62,513 nucleotides of DNA from Cryobacterium sp. PH31-AA6 (GTDB lineage: Bacteria; Actinomycetota; Actinomycetes; Actinomycetales; Microbacteriaceae): the NCBI RefSeq assembly GCF_030063195.1, contig NZ_JASISS010000020.1, forward strand, positions 1 to 62,513. The letters run 5' to 3'. Positions 57,601 through 62,513 of this stretch are shown here, one piece after another (position 1 is the stretch's first letter; each line of letters opens with the position of its first letter). The notes under the pieces were generated by a model, which ran no database searches, was not told the origin of the DNA, and worked only from the letters and a program-made list of their open reading frames with translations. A program made the translations under genes and the position numbers.

Positions 57601-57751
57601 CGAGGATGGCATCGGCGAAGGGAACGGGTTCGCCGGGGGCCTCCCAGATCTCGATCGTCAGTGGGACGGACGCCCGGTAGATCGCGGGGCGCAACCGCTC
57701 GGCGACAAACCGGCTGATCCGCTGCTGTACACGTGAACTGTCGTCATGCAT
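54662..57751 (-). CDS. alpha-mannosidase, glycoside hydrolase family 38
   Basis: A 1029-residue GH38 enzyme. The zinc-binding start of the catalytic domain is [20 protein letters not shown] (near residue 260), the nucleophile Asp is in [18 protein letters not shown], and further metal/substrate residues are in [20 protein letters not shown]. A family-typical N-terminal domain precedes and C-terminal beta domains follow. No signal peptide, so it acts in the cytoplasm on imported mannosides. Start ATG 57751, 12 bases after the second permease stop. Last gene of the mannoside operon. Confidence 0.93.
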   Translation of the reverse strand: [1029 protein letters not shown]

Positions 57752-57763
57752 GGTGACCGGCTC

Positions 57764-58621
57764 CTAACCTTTGATCGCGCCGGAGAGGGTGAATGATGCG
57801 CCCATGCCCCGGGACACCAGAGCGTAGAGCAAGATCACCGGCACGGAATACAACACGGAAAAGGCCGCGAGCTGCCCATAGGCAATCGCCCCGTACTGAC
57901 CGAAGAAACTGTAGATGCTCACCGCGGCCGGTTGCTTGCTCGGCGAGAGCAGCAACACGAACGGTACAAAGAAGTTTCCCCACGCCTGAATGAACACGAA
58001 GATGAAGACCACGCCGAGTCCCGGTCGCATCAGCGGCACCACTACGCGACGAAGGGCGGTCATGGCGCTCGCCCCGTCGACCCAGGCGGCCTCTTCGAGG
58101 CTGATCGGCACGGAGTCCATGAAGTTTTTGGTCATCCAGATCGCCATCGGCAGCGAGGTTGCCGCCATGAAGAGAATCGACGCCGGCATCGAGTCGATCA
58201 GGTTGAGCCGAACGAACAGGCTGTAGACGGGCACCATGATCGCCGTGATCGGCAGGCAGGTACCGAACAGAATCGCATACATGAACGGCTTGTTGAACCT
58301 CATCGTGTACCGCGAGAGCGGATACGCGGCGAGCACGGCGGCCACCACCGTCGCGACAGCGGCTCCGCCGGAGAGCAGCAGGCTGTTCCAGAGCGGCAGG
58401 AAGGTCAGCCCGGGCGTCAGCACGGCGGCGTAGTTGGCGAATGACGGATTCGCCGGGATCTGGGTCCGGTAGCTGGCGTCCGGATCGAGCGAGGCGAGTA
58501 TCAGCCAGGCCAGGGGCAGCAGGAAGCACAGGGCGATCACGATCAAGATCCCGTTGGAGAGCGCGGCTGCCGTCGCCTTCCGAGGAGACGCGACGGAGGC
58601 TGCGAGGGTCGCAACAGACAT
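57764..58621 (-). CDS. carbohydrate ABC transporter permease (MalG-like)
   Basis: A 285-residue inner-membrane permease of the CUT1 class. Helix 1 is GILIVIALCFLLPLAWLILA. The EAA coupling loop appears as SVPISLEEAAWVDGASAMTA followed by LRRVVVPLMRPGLG. Six membrane helices. It starts at ATG 58621, four bases after the MalF-like stop, with AAAGGGG upstream. Partners: 58626-59621 and the binding protein at 59626-60978. The ATPase is not encoded here; CUT1 systems in actinobacteria often share an MsiK-like ATPase (family knowledge). Confidence 0.92.
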   Translation of the reverse strand: MSVATLAASVASPRKATAAALSNGILIVIALCFLLPLAWLILASLDPDASYRTQIPANPSFANYAAVLTPGLTFLPLWNSLLLSGGAAVATVVAAVLAAYPLSRYTMRFNKPFMYAILFGTCLPITAIMVPVYSLFVRLNLIDSMPASILFMAATSLPMAIWMTKNFMDSVPISLEEAAWVDGASAMTALRRVVVPLMRPGLGVVFIFVFIQAWGNFFVPFVLLLSPSKQPAAVSIYSFFGQYGAIAYGQLAAFSVLYSVPVILLYALVSRGMGASFTLSGAIKG

Positions 58622-58625
58622 CCGT

Positions 58626-59621
58626 TTACCCCTTTCCCGGCCGAAGAGCGCGGATGTACACGACGGAGAAGGCCGCGCCGATCAGCAGCATCACGGTGGC
58701 GATCGCGGTTCCGTAGCCGATGTCGCTGAAACGGAAGGCCTCCTGGAAGGCCATCACCGGCAGTGTCGTGCTCTGGTTTCCGGGGCCGCCGGCGGTCATC
58801 ACCCAGATCAGCGTGAACACCGACAGGGTCTGCAAGGTGATGAGCATGAGATTGGTGGTGATGCTGCTCTTGATCATCGGGATCGTGATCAGCACGAGTC
58901 GTTTCGAGCCGCCGGCGCCGTCGATCATGGCGGCCTCCGTGATTTCGATCGGCACATCGTTGAGCGCGGCTCGGTAGACCATCATCGAGAACGCGGTGCC
59001 CCGCCACACGTTGGCCAGGATGATGGCGAGCATCGGGAGGCTAAACAGCCAGTTCGGGCCGGTCATCCCGAACGCCGACAGAACCTGGTTGAGCGTGCCG
59101 TCCTTGCTGAAATAGGCGTAGGCGACGAAGGCGGCCACGATCTCGGGCAATACCCAGGCGGCCACGACGGTGAGGCCGACCAGGCTGCCGACGACCCGGT
59201 TGGCCCGGTTCATCAGAAGCGCAATGCCCAGGCCGAGGAAGTTCTGTCCGATGATGGCGGACGCGACCACGAACACAACGGTCAGCCACAGCGCGAGTGG
59301 GAAGACGGGGTCCTGGAACAGCGTGACGTAGTTCTCGAGCCCGACCCATTGGGGGTTCCGGGCTTCCTTGCCGGTCAGCGCCGCATTGGTGAATGAGCCG
59401 TAGAACGACCACGCCACCGGCCCCGCGAGAAAGACCAGGAGCAGCAGCACAGCGGGCACGAGCGGCAATAGGCGGGCGGCCGTTCGCGCACGCGTGCCGA
59501 GGGGCCCTCGGCGCCGGGACCCGCCTTCGGTCGACTCCGGGCGCCCGGGAGAACCGGAGCCAACGGGCTCCGGTTCTCCCGGGTTCGCGCCCCGGGTCGG
59601 CGCGATCTGTTCGGCCTTCAT
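58626..59621 (-). CDS. carbohydrate ABC transporter permease (MalF-like)
   Basis: A 331-residue CUT1 permease. A Gly/Pro/Glu-rich N-terminal tail of about 50 residues precedes helix 1 (LLPLVPAVLLLLVFLAGPVA). The EAA loop is LNDVPIEITEAAMIDGAGGS followed by KRLVLITIPMIKSS. ATG 59621 begins four bases after the binding-protein stop; an upstream open frame overlapping that gene is less likely. The tail-coding DNA contains an 18-bp perfect hairpin (59544-59583). Confidence 0.9.
   Translation of the reverse strand: MKAEQIAPTRGANPGEPEPVGSGSPGRPESTEGGSRRRGPLGTRARTAARLLPLVPAVLLLLVFLAGPVAWSFYGSFTNAALTGKEARNPQWVGLENYVTLFQDPVFPLALWLTVVFVVASAIIGQNFLGLGIALLMNRANRVVGSLVGLTVVAAWVLPEIVAAFVAYAYFSKDGTLNQVLSAFGMTGPNWLFSLPMLAIILANVWRGTAFSMMVYRAALNDVPIEITEAAMIDGAGGSKRLVLITIPMIKSSITTNLMLITLQTLSVFTLIWVMTAGGPGNQSTTLPVMAFQEAFRFSDIGYGTAIATVMLLIGAAFSVVYIRALRPGKG
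59544..59583 (-). promoter_or_regulatory. 18-bp perfect hairpin within the 5' coding part of the MalF-like gene
   Basis: CCCGGGAGAACCGGAGCC (59544-59561) is exactly complementary to 59566-59583, with loop AACG. It starts 38 bases inside the gene and encodes part of the NPGEPEPVGSGSPG tail. Such a stable structure just behind the binding-protein gene could stabilise that gene's mRNA and reduce ribosome passage into the permease genes, as the malE-malF REP elements do in E. coli. The role is inference. Confidence 0.8.
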
Positions 59622-59625
59622 CGTG

Positions 59626-60978
59626 CTACTTGGTGACCTTGTCCGATCCAACGATTGCCTCGACGGCCGTGTCGTAGGCGGCGGATGCCTCGTCGACGCT
59701 CATCTGCCCGGTGATCACCGCTTCGGTCGCCGCCTGCACTTCGGCGGAGATCTTCGGGTAGTCGGAGGTCGCCGGGCGGTAGTGCGTCACGGAGACGAGG
59801 TCGGTCACGGCCGCCACGAACGGGTTCGCCGCGAGGTAGGTCGGGTCCGCGGCGACATCCGTTCGCACCGCGATCTGCGAGTTGTTGATGTCGTACCAGA
59901 GCGAATTCTCCTTGTTGAGTGCGAGGCTGAGGAACTCGAATGCGAGGTCGGCGTTCTTCGTTTTCGCGCCGACGGCCAGGGTCCAGCCGCCGGACATACT
60001 CACACCGTGCGGGGCGTCACCGTTCTGGGTGGGGAAGGCCGCGACGCCCATGTCGGTCACGTAGGCCGGCCATTCGTAGGAGCCGCCCTTCTGCCAGAAC
60101 GACGGCGTGTAGGAGCCTTCGACAGTGCCGCCGAGCTGGCCCTTCGGGAACAACTCACCGAACACCTTCTTCCACACGTTCGGGTCGAGTGCGTCGGACG
60201 GGTCGACGGCGAGTTTCTCGGAGTAAAGCGTGTCCAGGAAAGTCAGCGAGTCCTTGAACCCAGCCGACCCCACGACCCATTTCTGGTCGTTCTCGTTGTA
60301 GAGGGAGTCTCCCGTGCCGTACAGCAGTTCGTAGAAGCTCTGCATGACCGTTCCCTCGCCGGTACCCTTTCCGGCGTACATGTTGAACGGCACGACGCCG
60401 GGCTGGGTGGCCTGGATCTTGCGAGCCGCAGTCAGGATGTCGTCCCAGGTTTCGGGCTGCCACGGCACGGCGATGCCGGCCTTCGTGAAGACGGGCTTGC
60501 TGTACCAGATGCCGCGCGTGTCGGTGCCGAGCGGGACCGCGTAGGTGCTGCCGTCGTCGCCCATCCCCGCACCCTTGGCCCCCTCGTTGAACTTGGACCA
60601 GTCGGCCCAGCCGTCGAGGTGATCGTCGAGGTTGAGGAGGTAGCCGGCGTCGATATCGGAGCGCAGGCGGAAGGTGTCCTCGTAGAAGACGTCGGGGGCG
60701 GTCTCCGCAGACTGCTGGGAGAGCGCGAGCTTGGTGGAATAGTCGTCATCGTTGGCCTGGATCGGCTGCAGGTTGACCGTCACACCCTTGTGCGCGGCCT
60801 CGAACTCCGGCTTGATCTTCTTGAAGAGCGTATCGAGGGCCGTGAACGAATCGGTCTTCTCGTAGACGATCTTCAAGGTCTTGGAGTCGGCCCCAGTATC
60901 GGCGGCCGAGCATCCGGCCAGCGCGATCATCGAGGTTGCCATCAACACGGAAACGGCGAGTTTTGCGGTGCGATGCAT
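59626..60978 (-). CDS. sugar-binding lipoprotein of a CUT1 ABC importer
   Basis: A 450-residue extracellular solute-binding protein, family 1. Signal peptide MHRTAKLAVSVLMATSMIAL ending in the lipobox LAGC, then the mature domain from KTLKIVYEKTDSFTALDTLF. ATG 60978 has AAAGGAG at five to six bases; upstream codons are rejected. Later regions EGSYTPSFWQKGG and PHGVSMSGGWTLAVGAKTKN are usual for the family. The mannosidase in the same operon suggests mannosides or mannose oligosaccharides as ligands. Confidence 0.93.
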   Translation of the reverse strand: MHRTAKLAVSVLMATSMIALAGCSAADTGADSKTLKIVYEKTDSFTALDTLFKKIKPEFEAAHKGVTVNLQPIQANDDDYSTKLALSQQSAETAPDVFYEDTFRLRSDIDAGYLLNLDDHLDGWADWSKFNEGAKGAGMGDDGSTYAVPLGTDTRGIWYSKPVFTKAGIAVPWQPETWDDILTAARKIQATQPGVVPFNMYAGKGTGEGTVMQSFYELLYGTGDSLYNENDQKWVVGSAGFKDSLTFLDTLYSEKLAVDPSDALDPNVWKKVFGELFPKGQLGGTVEGSYTPSFWQKGGSYEWPAYVTDMGVAAFPTQNGDAPHGVSMSGGWTLAVGAKTKNADLAFEFLSLALNKENSLWYDINNSQIAVRTDVAADPTYLAANPFVAAVTDLVSVTHYRPATSDYPKISAEVQAATEAVITGQMSVDEASAAYDTAVEAIVGSDKVTK

Positions 60979-61049
60979 GGTGCTCCTTTGCTCCATCAGT
61001 TGCCCCCCACGGACGGTCGCCGGTCCGATGACCGGCTGTGGCAAACCCA

Positions 61050-61078
61050 ATACTAAATCGAATGGATAAACTGATCAA
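61050..61078 (-). promoter_or_regulatory. promoter for the mannoside transport operon
   Basis: On the minus strand TTGATC (61078-61073) and TAGTAT (61055-61050) are spaced by 17 bases, close to the sigma-70/HrdB consensus TTGACA/TATAAT. It lies 72 bases upstream of the binding-protein start. The AT-rich spacer in this GC-rich setting stands out. The ROK regulator ending at 61128 probably acts here. Confidence 0.7.
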
Positions 61079-61127
61079 CCCTTCGGGCGCGCCAATGCGC
61101 CAGCGTTACACAGCTGTTACCCAGCAT

Positions 61128-62381
61128 TCAGTGGGCCAGCAGCAGGCGGGCCGCACGGGGCGCCAGCGCGTCGTCCAGCACCAGACAGGCAGCGCCGATT
61201 GCTCCCACGTCTTCGCCGACGCCGGTGCCGACTACCTCGACCCGGTGGATGCTCCGAGCCACGGTGAGCTCATCGAGGAGGGCAGGGATGCGCCCGAGGT
61301 AGACCTCGCTGAGCCGCGCCCAATACGGGCCGCCGAAGACGACCCGGTCGACGTCGAGGAGGTTGGTGATGACCGAGGCGGCCCTCGCGACGCGCACCGC
61401 CGAACGATCCAGGATCTCCGCGGCGACGGCGTTGCGGCGCGCGGCTAGCGCGCAGAGCGCCGAGAACTGCTCCTCCACGGCGTGGGGGCCGTTCTGCACC
61501 CGGGTGCCAGCGAGAACTCCCAGCTCCTCGGCTTCGAGAACGAGACTCTGCGGGGTGATGGTGACGGCGATGCATCCGCGGAGCCCGCACACGCAGAGCG
61601 GTCCCCCGGGGTCGGCGATCACGTGCCCGATCTCGCCAGCATTGTGCGAACGCCCGCGTACGACCTCGTTGTCGATGACGAGGCCGGCGCCGATCCCGGT
61701 TCCGAGGTAGAAGAAGACGAAACTTCCCGACCCACTCGGGCCGCCGGCCCACGTCTCGGCGATGGCGGCCGCGGTGACATCCTTGTCGACGATCACCGAG
61801 AACCCGGTGGTTCGCGCGAGGGCGTCGCGGAGCGGCACCCGATGCCAGCCGTTCAGGTGCGGCGGATCGACGACGGCGCCTCGCTCCGGGTCGATGGGTC
61901 CGGGCGTGGCGACCCCGAGCCCGGCGATCTTCTGCCGATCCACACCCGACGCCAGGATCAGTCGCTCGATCTCACCGGAGATCGCCGTGATAATCCGGTT
62001 CGGGTCGCCGGCCACGGGTGTTCTCCTACGGGAACGGACAAGGACAGTCCCGGTCAGGTCCAGGATCGCGAAGGTCATCACGGTCGGATCGAGATGCACT
62101 CCGATCGCATAGACAGCGTTCGGGTTCAGGCGCAGAATCGTGCGCGGCTTCCCCGCCCCGCCGCTCGCCTTGCCGGCCTCGACCACCAAATGCTGGACGA
62201 TCAACTTGCGGCAGATGTTGGAGACCGTCTGGGCCGAGAGCCCGGTTGAGTGCCCGAGTTCTACCCGGCTGAGCCCCGTGCGTGAGCGACGAATCGAGTC
62301 GAGCACAACGGATCGGTTGAAATCGCCCATCCGAGGTAGGTTTGTGCCTCGCCGCGCCTGGGGTTCGACGTCGCTGTCCAC
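61128..62381 (-). CDS. ROK family transcriptional regulator
   Basis: A 417-residue repressor-type ROK protein. N-terminal winged helix: NRSVVLDSIRRSRTGLSRVE, then LGHSTGLSAQTVSNICRKLI. The sugar-kinase-like domain shows AGLGVATPGPIDPERGAVV, VDKDVTAAAIAETWAG, the phosphate loop FFYLGTGIGAGLVID and the zinc-type motif HNAGEIGHVI with CVCGLRGCIAV (the usual final Glu of CxCGxxGCxE is Ala). GTG 62381 with GAGGTG six bases upstream. Lies directly upstream of the mannoside operon on the same strand and likely controls it; effector probably a mannose derivative (inference). Confidence 0.9.
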   Translation of the reverse strand: MDSDVEPQARRGTNLPRMGDFNRSVVLDSIRRSRTGLSRVELGHSTGLSAQTVSNICRKLIVQHLVVEAGKASGGAGKPRTILRLNPNAVYAIGVHLDPTVMTFAILDLTGTVLVRSRRRTPVAGDPNRIITAISGEIERLILASGVDRQKIAGLGVATPGPIDPERGAVVDPPHLNGWHRVPLRDALARTTGFSVIVDKDVTAAAIAETWAGGPSGSGSFVFFYLGTGIGAGLVIDNEVVRGRSHNAGEIGHVIADPGGPLCVCGLRGCIAVTITPQSLVLEAEELGVLAGTRVQNGPHAVEEQFSALCALAARRNAVAAEILDRSAVRVARAASVITNLLDVDRVVFGGPYWARLSEVYLGRIPALLDELTVARSIHRVEVVGTGVGEDVGAIGAACLVLDDALAPRAARLLLAH

Positions 62382-62473
62382 GGGTTCACCTCATGTTCGC
62401 TCATGCGTGTGGTGAATTGAATCCTATGGGCAGCCGCGCCTGCACTCCGTCGAAATCGCTCGGGCCAACACCT

Positions 62474-62513
62474 CGCGAAAGTGCAGTTTTGGCCCCCACG
62501 GCAACGCCGTGGG
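62474..62513. repeat. left half of a second palindromic repeat, cut by the window edge
   Basis: CGCGAAAGTGCAGTTTTGGC followed by CCC (62474-62496) matches the arm of the 61-bp palindrome at 54587 at about 20 of 23 positions. It continues into CCACGG-CAA-CGCCGTGGG, itself a small hairpin; the second arm would lie beyond the window. The rest of 62382-62473 holds the ROK gene's upstream region, including TTCACC (62386-62391) and GGTGAA about 20 bases later, a possible operator. Confidence 0.75.

Overview
This window is a very GC-rich chromosomal segment of an actinobacterium. A member of the Microbacteriaceae (Micrococcales; Leifsonia/Cryobacterium-like) is my best guess. The grounds are gene content and style: a fused biotin carboxylase/BCCP subunit, an LpdA-type quinone reductase without redox cysteines, actinobacterial succinate dehydrogenase, many GTG starts, tightly overlapping (ATGA/GTGA) operons, and the dispersed GTCTCGAC..GGCTCGACCACCGG repeat. 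This is inference from composition and families, not from a database search. I see no tRNA, rRNA, insertion sequence with a transposase, prophage or CRISPR array.

Layout. 1-3657: tail of a truncated gene, a 45-bp tandem repeat array, and a three-gene signalling operon (NarL-type response regulator, histidine kinase, kinase-like membrane protein). 3671-11865: an RNA methyltransferase diverging from maf, the biotin carboxylase, a strong bidirectional terminator, lpdA, then purine nucleoside phosphorylase translationally coupled to a phosphohexomutase. 11918-21093 (minus): one long nucleoside operon, namely BMP-type lipoprotein, ABC ATPase, two permeases, cdd, deoA, add, and PTS-like IIA and IIB proteins with no IIC. 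21271-31888: mannose-1-phosphate guanylyltransferase divergent from a GT4 glycosyltransferase, sdhCDAB, a YihY/BrkB membrane protein, xthA, trpS, a GNAT acetyltransferase and a HAD hydrolase.

31951-33176: a lone AbiEi-like/DUF559-like nuclease gene bracketed by two 92-bp elements with matching inverted arms. This is the most accessory-looking part of the window and my main candidate for an undescribed unit. 33282-45687: a glycerol region with glpD, glpF and glpK, a SorC-type regulator, gldA, dhaK-dhaL-dhaM (DhaM fused to HPr and a full-length enzyme I) and a divergent IclR regulator. A pentanucleotide repeat array lies behind glpD, and a near-identical 17-bp dyad occurs at both the dhaK and gldA control regions.

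45737-49414: FMN riboswitch followed by ribD-ribE-ribBA-ribH. 49571-54572: an ABC-2 exporter operon divergent from a one-chain ABC exporter whose nucleotide-binding domain carries a long Ala/Pro-rich insertion. 54587-62513: a palindromic repeat, then a mannoside-utilisation locus (ROK regulator, sugar-binding lipoprotein, two permeases, GH38 alpha-mannosidase) with an 18-bp perfect hairpin inside the first permease gene. The window ends in half of a second copy of the palindromic repeat.

Functionally, the segment is mainly housekeeping and nutrient salvage (nucleosides, glycerol/dihydroxyacetone, mannosides) plus TCA-cycle, fatty-acid and riboflavin functions. The unusual signals are mostly in the non-coding DNA: at least four distinct families of inverted or tandem repeats sit between genes.
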